Position numbers and translations under genes: made by a program. A DNA stretch of 64,000 nucleotides, taken from Loktanella sp. D2R18 (GTDB lineage Bacteria > Pseudomonadota > Alphaproteobacteria > Rhodobacterales > Rhodobacteraceae). The stretch spans positions 186,001-250,000 of the forward strand of contig NZ_QOCG01000011.1 in assembly GCF_003318235.1 (NCBI RefSeq), in the 5' to 3' direction. Of the stretch, positions 44,741 to 52,865 are shown piece after piece. Each line of letters starts with the position of its first letter. Positions within the stretch are counted from its first letter, which is position 1. The notes beneath the pieces were generated by a model, which worked only from the letters and a program-made list of their open reading frames with translations, searched no databases and was not told the DNA's origin.

Positions 44741-46546
44741 ATGCCACTTCATCCCACCATTCTTGCCGTGACGGACCGGATTCGCGCACGTTCCGAAGAG
44801 ACGCGTCAAACCTATCTTGAAAATATGGCCAATGCCGCATCCGAGGGACCCCGCCGCGCACATATGGCCTGCGGCAACCTAGCGCATGCCTATGCCGCGA
44901 TGGGCGAAGACAAGGATACTCTGGCCGCCGGGCGCGCGCCGAATATTGGCATCATTTCCGCCTATAACGATATGCTTTCCGCGCATCAGCCATTTGAACA
45001 ATACCCCAACCTGATCCGCGCCGCCGCGCGGGCGGCTGGTGGGACTGCACAAGTTGCAGGCGGTGTGCCAGCCATGTGTGACGGCGTCACCCAAGGGCAA
45101 ACGGGGATGGAGCTATCGCTGTTTTCACGTGATGTCATCGCCCTGGCCGCGGGCGTTGGCCTGTCGCATAACGTCTTTGACGCGGCGATTTATCTGGGCG
45201 TTTGTGACAAAATCATTCCCGGCCTTGTCATGGCCGCAGCGACATTTGGCTATATCCCCAGCGTGTTTTTGCCTGCCGGACCGATGACGTCGGGCCTGCC
45301 CAACGATGAAAAAGCCAAAGTGCGTCAGCAATTTGCGCTTGGTGAAATTGGCCGCGATGAGTTGATGAAATCAGAAATGGCATCCTATCACGGGCCGGGC
45401 ACATGCACCTTCTACGGCACGGCCAACACCAACCAAATGTTGATGGAATTCATGGGGCTACACCTGCCCGGCGCGTCATTCGTCAACCCCAACACCCCGA
45501 TGCGCGATGCGCTGACAGTGGCTGGCACCGAACGTGCGCTTGAGATTACAGCGCTTGGCAATCAGTTCACCCCAACCTGCGACGTGCTGGATGAAAAGGC
45601 ATTCGTAAACGGGCTTGTTGGGCTGATGGCCACGGGCGGATCAACCAACCTTGTGCTGCACCTGCCTGCAATGGCACGGGCCGCAGGGATTATTCTTGAT
45701 CTACAAGACTTTAGCGATCTGTCGGACGTGACCCCGCTGATGGCGAAAGTCTATCCAAACGGGCTGGCCGATGTGAACCACTTCCACGCGGCTGGTGGTC
45801 TTGGGTTCATGATCGGCGAACTGCTGAACGCGGGGCTTTTGCATGATGACGTGAAAACCGTCGCAGGCGACGGGCTGCATCTTTATACGCAAGAACCCAA
45901 ACTGACGGACGGGCGGATCTGCTATGTTCCGGGCGCGGGAAAATCGCAAAACGAAAAAATCTTGCGCCCAGCAAACGATCCATTCCAGCCCGAGGGAGGG
46001 CTTAAACAGCTTCAAGGCAACCTTGGGCGCGGCGTGATCAAAGCCTCTGCCGTCGCCAAAGAACGCCACATTGTCGAAGCCCCTGCGCGTATTTTTCACA
46101 CCCAAGACGCGGTCAAAGACGCGTTCAAAGCAGGCGAGCTGACAAGCGACACGATTATTGTGGTACGTTTTCAAGGGCCTAAATCCAACGGTATGCCAGA
46201 ATTGCACGGACTAACCCCGACGCTGGCGATCTTACAAGACCGCGGGCTTAAGGTGGCGCTGGTCACAGATGGGCGCATGTCTGGCGCCTCAGGCAAAGTG
46301 CCATCAGCGATCCACCTGTCACCCGAGGCGGCGGATAATGGGCCGATCAGCCTGATCCAAGATGGCGATATTGTGCGCCTGGACGCGACCAAAGGCACAA
46401 TTGATGTCCTCAACGTTGATCTGAGCACCCGCACGCCAGCTGCTGCGGACCTGACGGGCAACGGCAACGGCGTCGGCCGCGAATTGTTCGAGGTTTTCCG
46501 CCGCAATGTTGGCCTGTCGTCTGATGGCGCGGCGGTGGTTGTCTAA
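44741..46546 (+). CDS. edd: Phosphogluconate dehydratase
   Basis: 601 residues, IlvD/EDD family with a [4Fe-4S] cluster. Converts 6-phosphogluconate to 2-keto-3-deoxy-6-phosphogluconate in the Entner-Doudoroff pathway. Cluster and active-site cysteines lie in [22 protein letters not shown] and [13 protein letters not shown]. Start ATG 44741 follows GAGG by six bases; earlier in-frame ATGs overlap that site. Full family length. Operon with eda. Confidence 0.96.
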   Translation: MPLHPTILAVTDRIRARSEETRQTYLENMANAASEGPRRAHMACGNLAHAYAAMGEDKDTLAAGRAPNIGIISAYNDMLSAHQPFEQYPNLIRAAARAAGGTAQVAGGVPAMCDGVTQGQTGMELSLFSRDVIALAAGVGLSHNVFDAAIYLGVCDKIIPGLVMAAATFGYIPSVFLPAGPMTSGLPNDEKAKVRQQFALGEIGRDELMKSEMASYHGPGTCTFYGTANTNQMLMEFMGLHLPGASFVNPNTPMRDALTVAGTERALEITALGNQFTPTCDVLDEKAFVNGLVGLMATGGSTNLVLHLPAMARAAGIILDLQDFSDLSDVTPLMAKVYPNGLADVNHFHAAGGLGFMIGELLNAGLLHDDVKTVAGDGLHLYTQEPKLTDGRICYVPGAGKSQNEKILRPANDPFQPEGGLKQLQGNLGRGVIKASAVAKERHIVEAPARIFHTQDAVKDAFKAGELTSDTIIVVRFQGPKSNGMPELHGLTPTLAILQDRGLKVALVTDGRMSGASGKVPSAIHLSPEAADNGPISLIQDGDIVRLDATKGTIDVLNVDLSTRTPAAADLTGNGNGVGRELFEVFRRNVGLSSDGAAVVV

Positions 46547-46624
46547 CCGTTACAGTTTCCGATAAGTATACTAGTATGGTGCGCCCGCGCGCCATGCCAC
46601 AAACCAAAGATGAAAGCCTAGATC

Positions 46625-47269
46625 ATGACCCCACAAGAAGCCTCTGCCGCCGCCACCAAAGTTTGCCAATTGGCGCCTGTGGTCCCTGTTTTGGTTGTCG
46701 ATGATGCCAGCAAAGCCGCTGACCTTGCCCGCGCATTGATCGCAGGCGGGCTGCCCGCGCTTGAAGTCACCTTGCGCACCCCTGCAGCGCTTGACGTGAT
46801 CCGCGAAATGGCCAGCGTCGCAGGCGGCGTTGTCGGCGCGGGCACTTTGCTAACTTCGCAAGACGTCGAAGCCGCCAAGAAAGCAGGCGCGACATTTGGC
46901 GTGGCACCCGGTGCAACGGACCGCCTGTTGGACGCTTGCGAAGCCAACGATATGCCTTTACTGCCCGGCATTGCCACTGCGTCCGAAGCCATGCGCCTAC
47001 TTGAGCGCGGCTATACCGTACAAAAATTCTTTCCAGCCGAGGCCAACGGCGGCGCACCCGCGTTGAAGGCAATTGGCGCCCCGATCCCGCAGGTCAAATT
47101 CTGTCCGACAGGTGGTGTCAGCCTGAAAAATGCCAATGATTACCTAAGTCTAAGTAACACGTTATGTGTTGGCGGCTCTTGGGTTGCTCCCAAAGATTTA
47201 GTCGCTGCTGGTGATTGGGCTGGCATCGAAGCGCTTGCGCGCGAAGCGTCACAACTTCAGGTCAGTTAA
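46625..47269 (+). CDS. eda: KDPG/KHG aldolase
   Basis: 214 residues. Splits 2-keto-3-deoxy-6-phosphogluconate into pyruvate and glyceraldehyde 3-phosphate. Schiff-base lysine in VQKFFPAEAN (near residue 133), catalytic Glu in LEVTLRTPAAL (near 45), and CPTGGVSLKNANDYL. 78 bases after edd; that gap contains the palindrome ATACTAGTAT, of unclear meaning. Ends one base before the stop of the converging small gene. Confidence 0.96.
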   Translation: MTPQEASAAATKVCQLAPVVPVLVVDDASKAADLARALIAGGLPALEVTLRTPAALDVIREMASVAGGVVGAGTLLTSQDVEAAKKAGATFGVAPGATDRLLDACEANDMPLLPGIATASEAMRLLERGYTVQKFFPAEANGGAPALKAIGAPIPQVKFCPTGGVSLKNANDYLSLSNTLCVGGSWVAPKDLVAAGDWAGIEALAREASQLQVS

Positions 47270-47539
47270 TTATTCAGGCACCCGCGCCCGTCTGCCGCCC
47301 CTGCGTTTGGGCGGGCGCAAATCACCCAAGGCCGACAATAACGTCACGATCATCGGATGATCAGGATGCGTCGGCTGATGGCGCCCCAGATGGATTTTCA
47401 CAGCCGCTTGCGTATCCACATCCGCGCCTATGCCCATCGCCCATTCAAAAAAAATCGTCCGGCATTCGCTCGGGGTAATACCTTCGATTAAGAACGATTC
47501 CGCGATCAGCCCGGTGGGATCAATCGGATCACGCGTCAC
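47270..47539 (-). CDS. Conserved small protein overlapping glnE
   Basis: 89 residues, not named. Starts MTRDPIDPTGLIAESFLIEGITPSECRTIFFEW and ends in a basic RPPKRRGGRRARVPE tail. Its start lies inside the last codons of glnE (11-base overlap), so translation is coupled, and its stop abuts the eda stop. The acidic-aromatic first half suggests a compact folded domain. Possibly linked to nitrogen control, purely from neighbourhood. Confidence 0.7.
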   Translation of the reverse strand: MTRDPIDPTGLIAESFLIEGITPSECRTIFFEWAMGIGADVDTQAAVKIHLGRHQPTHPDHPMIVTLLSALGDLRPPKRRGGRRARVPE

Positions 47540-50297
47540 TGGGCAGCCCCAACATCCGGCAAATAATCACGTCTGCCAACGCCGATTGCGCGCGCAATTG
47601 ATCTGAAAGCGCGTCTAACTCTTGGCAATCTGTTTCGCGCAAAATCAATCGCTTTGCCCCTTCACCAATTTCATCTGGGCGCAGCGGCCCTCCGGTCAAC
47701 AATCGTGCAACCGCCTGCAAGCGCCACATAAGCACCGCCGCATCGCACAGCGCCTGTGCGTCAGCGGCATTCAACCAGCCATCCACGACACCCGCTCGCA
47801 ATTGCCCTGATAAATCGCGCGCGGCAGCGCCCGCACGCAAACAGGCCGTCTGCGCAAATAGTTCAATATCTTGCAGACGCCCGGGGCCGATTTTGGGGTC
47901 CCATGCGCCCTGCGGCGGTTTCGTCTCTGATATGCGCCGTCGCATATCCGCAACATCAGACAGCACGGTCGCACCCTGCCCCTTTGTCGCCAAAACCTCT
48001 TGGCGAAATTCTTCGATCTGCACAGTCAACTCGCCATTACCGGCGATCGCGCGTGCGCGCGTCAAGGCCAGATGTTCCCATGTCCAGGCTTCATTTGTCT
48101 GATAGTTTTTGAACGCGTCAAAAGAAGTCGCAACAGGCCCGGCCCGGCCCGACGGACGCAAGCGCATATCGACCTCATACAGTCGCCCTTCGGACATCTG
48201 CGCCGACAACGCGGTGACAAGCGCCTGTGTCAGACGCGCAAAATAGGCGCGCGTGGCCAAAGGTCGCCGCCCGTCGGACATATCGACGCCCTGCGCATCA
48301 TAAATTATGATCAGATCAAGATCGGATTCTGCATTCAAACGACCTGCGCCCAGTGAACCCATACCCAGCACAACACCGCCCCGCCCCGGCATCGGCCCGT
48401 GTTTTGTCTCGAATTCCGCAACAATTACCGGCCATAACCCGGCAACCGCGGCACCAGCCAAATCGGCATACTGATGGCCTGCGACCTCTGCGCTGATCAG
48501 CCCGCGCAGCAAATGCACACCAATCCGAAAATGCCATTCCTTTGCCCATCGACGTGCAGCAATCAACTGCGTTTCGTAATCTTCGAACGGCGCTAGGGCC
48601 TCTGTAAGGGCTGTTTCCAGTGCGGCTTGCCCCGGCCAAGGATCGAAAAACGCGCCACCGATGACCGCATCAAAGACGCCCGCATTGCGCGACAAATATT
48701 GCGCCAATGCTGGCGCAGTTGCGGCGATATCGACGATCAATTGGGTCAATTGCGGATTGGCCTCAAACAGCGAAAATAGCTGCACACCTGCGGGAAGCCC
48801 CGCAAGGAACCCATCGAATTGTAACAAGGCTTCATCTGGTTTTGAAGCTTCTTGCAATTTTGCGAGGATTTCCGGTTTCAACCGTTCAAATATCTCAACG
48901 GCGCGCGGCGACCGGAGCGCCGGATAATTGTGCCACCGCGCGACAACATCGCCCCCCCAATCGTCAACGACGACGGGGGCCGCATCAGGCGCAAAGAACC
49001 CTTCGGTCAGCGCATGTACCTCTGCGCTGCGCTGCGTGATCTCTTGCCGCAGTGTCGCAACTTCGGTGCCCATAAAGGCTGCCAGCCGTTCGAACCCGTC
49101 GGTATCGGTCGGCAAGTGATGGGTTTGCTGGTCGTTGACCATCTGCAAACGGTGCTCAACTTCTCGATGATATTTATAATGATTATAAAGCGTTACAGCG
49201 TCACTTTCAGACAACCAATTGGCGGCAGCCAAAGCATTCAACCCTTCGCGCGTACCACGCACCCGCAATGATGCATCGCGCCCACCCGCGATCAATTGTC
49301 GGGTTTGTGTAAAGAATTCGATCTCGCGGATACCGCCGCGCCCCAGCTTAATGTTGTGGCCCTCAAGCGCCAATTCCCCGTGCAGCCCCTTGTGGTCACG
49401 AATTTTGAGCCGCATATCGTGCGCATCTTGGATCGCCGCAAAGTCGAGATGCTTGCGCCACACAAACGGGTGCAACGCCTTTAAGAATCGCGCGCCCGCC
49501 CCATTGTCGCCAGCACAAGACCGCGCCTTAATGTAGGCGGCGCGCTCCCACGTGCGGCCCAGACTTTCATAGTAGCGTTCGGCAGTTTCCGCCGACAGGC
49601 ACACGGGCGTCGAAGACGCATCGGGACGCAAACGCAGGTCCGTGCGAAACACATAGCCACCCTCGCGGACATCAGACAACATCGCGGCCATTTTGCGCGT
49701 GACGCGGATAAAACTTGCGCGCACCGCGTGATAATCATCGGGGTCAAACCGCGTTTCATCAAACAGGCAAATCAGGTCGATATCAGAGGAATAATTCAAT
49801 TCCCCCGCACCCATTTTGCCCATCGCCAATGCAAACATTCCGCCCGCCAATGCCGGATCATCCCCGCCCGGCAGCTTGCCACGCGCGACCTCTGCCGCGA
49901 CCAGTTGCACCAATGCCGCTTGAACAGATGCATCAGCAAAATCGGTTAAGACTTGCGTCACTGTTTCCAATGGCCAAACACCGCCCAAATCAGCGAGCGC
50001 TGTGATCAGCGCAATCCGGCGTTTGCATTGGCGTAAATGCACCGTCAGATCTTGCAACGTGACCAGCGAAATTTTAACCAAAATTTCGCGCATCGCCGCC
50101 TCGGGGTCGTCCAGTGCGGGCACAATCCAGTCGGCCTCTTTTTCCAACAGGCCTGCAAGATAGGGGCTACACCCCGCCGTCCCCACAATCAGTGGGGCCA
50201 GTGCGGCAGGCAAATCAGGCAAATGTGTGAGCGCATCCGCCCCCCGATCAGGATCAAAGGGGCGCGGGCAAAGGGTCAGGCGATCAATAAAGGACAT
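47529..50297 (-). CDS. glnE: Bifunctional glutamine-synthetase adenylyltransferase/deadenylase
   Basis: 922 residues, full length. Adds or removes AMP on glutamine synthetase according to PII and glutamine. Two nucleotidyltransferase halves: the N-terminal deadenylase has GKMGAGELNYSSDIDLICLF and the C-terminal adenylylase has GSLGAGRLNAESDLDLIIIY, each with the GxGxxxxxSDxDxxxxY/F pattern. Regulatory helical bundles lie between and after them. Start 77 bases from divergent ybaK-like gene. Confidence 0.96.
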   Translation of the reverse strand: MSFIDRLTLCPRPFDPDRGADALTHLPDLPAALAPLIVGTAGCSPYLAGLLEKEADWIVPALDDPEAAMREILVKISLVTLQDLTVHLRQCKRRIALITALADLGGVWPLETVTQVLTDFADASVQAALVQLVAAEVARGKLPGGDDPALAGGMFALAMGKMGAGELNYSSDIDLICLFDETRFDPDDYHAVRASFIRVTRKMAAMLSDVREGGYVFRTDLRLRPDASSTPVCLSAETAERYYESLGRTWERAAYIKARSCAGDNGAGARFLKALHPFVWRKHLDFAAIQDAHDMRLKIRDHKGLHGELALEGHNIKLGRGGIREIEFFTQTRQLIAGGRDASLRVRGTREGLNALAAANWLSESDAVTLYNHYKYHREVEHRLQMVNDQQTHHLPTDTDGFERLAAFMGTEVATLRQEITQRSAEVHALTEGFFAPDAAPVVVDDWGGDVVARWHNYPALRSPRAVEIFERLKPEILAKLQEASKPDEALLQFDGFLAGLPAGVQLFSLFEANPQLTQLIVDIAATAPALAQYLSRNAGVFDAVIGGAFFDPWPGQAALETALTEALAPFEDYETQLIAARRWAKEWHFRIGVHLLRGLISAEVAGHQYADLAGAAVAGLWPVIVAEFETKHGPMPGRGGVVLGMGSLGAGRLNAESDLDLIIIYDAQGVDMSDGRRPLATRAYFARLTQALVTALSAQMSEGRLYEVDMRLRPSGRAGPVATSFDAFKNYQTNEAWTWEHLALTRARAIAGNGELTVQIEEFRQEVLATKGQGATVLSDVADMRRRISETKPPQGAWDPKIGPGRLQDIELFAQTACLRAGAAARDLSGQLRAGVVDGWLNAADAQALCDAAVLMWRLQAVARLLTGGPLRPDEIGEGAKRLILRETDCQELDALSDQLRAQSALADVIICRMLGLPSDA

Positions 50298-50374
50298 AGG
50301 ACACAGTTACCCTGTGCATTAATTTGGTCAATCGCTAGGTTGCACTAGAAACCCTCATTAAGGACAACATCATC

Positions 50375-50845
50375 ATGAGCAAAAGCCTCAAACGGGTCAT
50401 TCTTGCGCTTAGCGACGCAGGTATCACCGCCGCCCCACTTGAAATGCAATCTGAAACGCATACCGCACAACAGGCCGCCGATGCTGCCGGGTGTCATGTC
50501 GATCAAATCGCGAAATCTATCATCTTTGCGGGGCGCGATTCTGGTCAGGCTGTTTTGTTCATCACGGCAGGTGGCAATCAAGTTGATATCGCCAAAGCAA
50601 GCCAAGCTGCTGGCGAAGCTTTGGGTAAAGCGGATGCCGCCTTTATTCGCGCGCAAACAGGTTTCGCAATTGGCGGCGTATCACCGATTGGGCATCGGAA
50701 CCCGATCCGGGCATTTATTGACCCTAGGCTAGACGCATTTGGCCAAATTTGGGCCGCTGCGGGCACCCCACGCCATATATTTCCGATTTCCCCGACAGAT
50801 TTAATCGCATTATCAAACGCGCAACACTTTGAATTTACACAATAA
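50375..50845 (+). CDS. YbaK/ProX-type aminoacyl-tRNA deacylase
   Basis: 156 residues. Editing domain of the YbaK/INS family, which clears mischarged tRNAs such as Cys-tRNA-Pro. Marks: IAKSIIFAGRD with the conserved Lys, VLFITAGGNQVDIAK, and FAIGGVSPIGH (GGxxPxG). Near C-terminus IFPISPTDLIAL. Exact tRNA substrate cannot be told from sequence. Divergent from glnE. Confidence 0.9.
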   Translation: MSKSLKRVILALSDAGITAAPLEMQSETHTAQQAADAAGCHVDQIAKSIIFAGRDSGQAVLFITAGGNQVDIAKASQAAGEALGKADAAFIRAQTGFAIGGVSPIGHRNPIRAFIDPRLDAFGQIWAAAGTPRHIFPISPTDLIALSNAQHFEFTQ

Positions 50846-50913
50846 ATAAAGTAAATGTAAAAAACATTCACATCTACCCTTGAAGATCGCGGGCGTTATG
50901 CTGATATCTGTTC

Positions 50914-50932
50914 ATGTGAAAGCCTTTCACAT
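50914..50932. promoter_or_regulatory. Perfect inverted repeat upstream of the DUF2852 gene
   Basis: ATGTGAAAGCCTTTCACAT: two 9-base arms around a single C, 27 bases before the DUF2852 start and 68 bases after the ybaK stop. No T-tract, so an operator is more likely than a terminator. Size and symmetry fit a dimeric repressor such as a GntR or MarR protein, but I cannot name it. Confidence 0.55.
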
Positions 50933-50959
50933 AACACTGAAGTCACAAAGGAGCCTACC

Positions 50960-51391
50960 ATGAACACCGCAACACCCCAGACTTCGATGGGACACAGCAG
51001 CCCCATAGGGTTTTTCGCCCGCGCCGAGGCCTGGCTTGACGAGCGTGGCAAAGGCGCCTGGATCGCGGCCATGGTTCTGGGCTTCATCTTTGTCTGGCCA
51101 ATCGGTCTCGCCCTTCTTGCCTATATGATCTGGAGCAAACGCATGTTTAACAAATTTTGCAGTCACAAATCCCACCGCACACACCGTCGCCATATGCGCC
51201 ATACCAGCGGAAACACCGCCTTTGACGCCTATAAGCAGGAAACACTGCGCCGCCTTGAAGACGAGCAGGACAATTTCGAAGCTTTCTTGAAACGCCTGCG
51301 CGACTCAAAGGACAAAGCGGAATTTGACCAGTTCATGAATGAACGTGCCAACGCAGTCGAAGACGACGCCTTGCCTGAACCAAGCCACTAA
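50960..51391 (+). CDS. DUF2852 membrane protein
   Basis: 143 residues. One clear hydrophobic region (GAWIAAMVLGFIFVWPIGLALLAYMIW, about 33-59) followed by a basic His/Arg segment (CSHKSHRTHRRHMRHT) and a charged helical part (about 90-135, EDEQDNFEAFLKRLRDSKDKAEFDQF). This is the DUF2852 pattern of alphaproteobacteria; role unknown. A good AAAGGAG stands before the ATG. An RDD protein gene follows by 59 bases. Confidence 0.85.
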   Translation: MNTATPQTSMGHSSPIGFFARAEAWLDERGKGAWIAAMVLGFIFVWPIGLALLAYMIWSKRMFNKFCSHKSHRTHRRHMRHTSGNTAFDAYKQETLRRLEDEQDNFEAFLKRLRDSKDKAEFDQFMNERANAVEDDALPEPSH

Positions 51392-51450
51392 CGGCGATCG
51401 GGTGATCCAGATGTCTGGGTCACCCCCACCTATTTGACACGAGAAATTTC

Positions 51451-51876
51451 ATGACAACATATTCCTATGACCCAACCGCAGCATATTCCGGTGTCGCCGT
51501 GAAACGCGGAATTGCTTGGGTTTTTGACATGATCGCCATCGGGATTATATGCACGCTGGCGCTGCCGTTTACTGCCTTTACGGGCGTTTTCTTCTTTCCT
51601 TTTTTGATGCTGGTGATCGGATTCTTTTACCGTTGGTTTACAATCGCTAACGGGTCGGCCACCTGGGGCATGCGCATGATGGGGATTACACTGCGCGACG
51701 TTTACGACCGCCCACTCTCCTCGCAAACTGCCTTCTTTCATACGCTCGGCTATTCAGTCAGCGTCTGCGTTGCGCCATTGCAATTGGTGTCCGCGATCTT
51801 AATGCTTGTCAGCCCACAAGCCAAAGGCCTCACGGATTACCTGCTTGGGACATATGCGGTGAACCATTTTACATAA
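51451..51876 (+). CDS. RDD-family membrane protein
   Basis: 141 residues. RDD fold: VAVKRGIAWVFDMIAIGIIC (R and D of the signature), two to three helices (PFLMLVIGFFYRWF, then VSVCVAPLQLVSAILMLVSP), and a final GLTDYLLGTY. RDD proteins are often transporters or membrane accessories, without a fixed role. The preceding 59-base gap has a hairpin (51400-51425) without T-run. Likely operon with DUF2852. Confidence 0.85.
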   Translation: MTTYSYDPTAAYSGVAVKRGIAWVFDMIAIGIICTLALPFTAFTGVFFFPFLMLVIGFFYRWFTIANGSATWGMRMMGITLRDVYDRPLSSQTAFFHTLGYSVSVCVAPLQLVSAILMLVSPQAKGLTDYLLGTYAVNHFT

Positions 51877-51994
51877 GCGCATTAACCGCAGATTTGCCAC
51901 ATGTCCAAACGCGGTGATCCCCTATTCCAATCTGGGGCTTGGCCTATCGAAAACGGGTTGCTAAGCTTTTGGGTGCAACAATCTGGATACCTTC

Positions 51995-52801
51995 ATGCGC
52001 CACACGCTCCCTATTGCACCGCAGTTCTATGTCACTGCACCGCAACCCTGCCCCTACCTGGAAGGCAGGATGGAGCGAAAACTATTCACCGCTTTGCAAG
52101 GCGATAGCGCGACAAAGCTGAACGATTCCCTTTCAAAGCAAGGATTTCGTAGGTCGCAGAACGTGCTTTACCGCCCATCCTGCGCCGAATGCTCGGCTTG
52201 CATGTCGGCGCGGATTGATATTTCCAAATTCAGCCCCTCGCGCAGCCAGCGCCGCGTTGCAAAACGCGCATCTTATCTTGCGCGCCGCGCGACATCGCCG
52301 TGGGCGACAGAAGAGCAATACGATTTGTTTCGCGACTATCTTGATGGCCGCCATGCCACTGGCGGTATGGCTGATATGGATATGTTCGAATTCGCGGCTA
52401 TGGTCGAAGAAACGCCGATCCGGTCACGGCTGATCGAATATACCGACGCGCGCACGCTTCAAGCTGTGTGTCTGACCGATATTCTCGATGATGGGCTATC
52501 GATGGTCTATTCGTTTTTTGACCCTGCGCTCGAAAAGCTGTCGCTTGGGACCTATATTATTCTGGATCACATCGCGATCGCGCACGAACTTGGCCTTCCC
52601 TATATCTATCTTGGGTATTGGGTCCCTGGCAGCCGCAAGATGGATTATAAAGCCAAATTCGCGGGGCTTGAGATTTACAAAGGCGGTCAGTGGACACCTT
52701 TGGGCGATCCTGCTGACCACACTTCTGACGTACACCCGCTGTCCAACGATCCGATTGCCGAACAGGTCGCGCAAATCCAGCTGCCTGACGGCCGCATTTA
52801 G
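51995..52801 (+). CDS. bpt: Aspartate/glutamate leucyltransferase (Bpt, ATE family)
   Basis: 268 residues. Transfers leucine from Leu-tRNA to proteins that begin with Asp or Glu, marking them for ClpAP (N-degron pathway). ATE-family marks: [13 protein letters not shown] near residue 20, [17 protein letters not shown] (cysteine cluster, near 60), and the C-terminal [27 protein letters not shown] region. Arginyl-transfer is possible, but bacterial homologues of this length are Bpt. Followed by a strong terminator. Confidence 0.9.
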   Translation: MRHTLPIAPQFYVTAPQPCPYLEGRMERKLFTALQGDSATKLNDSLSKQGFRRSQNVLYRPSCAECSACMSARIDISKFSPSRSQRRVAKRASYLARRATSPWATEEQYDLFRDYLDGRHATGGMADMDMFEFAAMVEETPIRSRLIEYTDARTLQAVCLTDILDDGLSMVYSFFDPALEKLSLGTYIILDHIAIAHELGLPYIYLGYWVPGSRKMDYKAKFAGLEIYKGGQWTPLGDPADHTSDVHPLSNDPIAEQVAQIQLPDGRI

Positions 52802-52813
52802 CCCCATCCAAAC

Positions 52814-52851
52814 GAAAAAGGCGCCCGCAGTTTTCTGCGTGCGCCTTTTTT
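52814..52851. terminator. Bidirectional terminator between bpt and dctM
   Basis: AAAAAGGCGC-C-CGCAG, loop TTTT, CTGCG-T-GCGCCTTTTTT, a long stem with one C-T mismatch and A/T runs on both sides, centred between the two converging stop codons. Confidence 0.92.
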
Positions 52852-52865
52852 GATGTCCGCGTCCC

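Noticed and set aside
46568-46577. Palindrome ATACTAGTAT between edd and eda
   Set aside because: Ten bases only and expected by chance in an AT-rich gap; no link to a promoter.
51400-51425. Hairpin GGGTGA...TCACCC between DUF2852 and RDD genes
   Set aside because: Stem has mismatches and no T-run; not convincing as terminator or operator.
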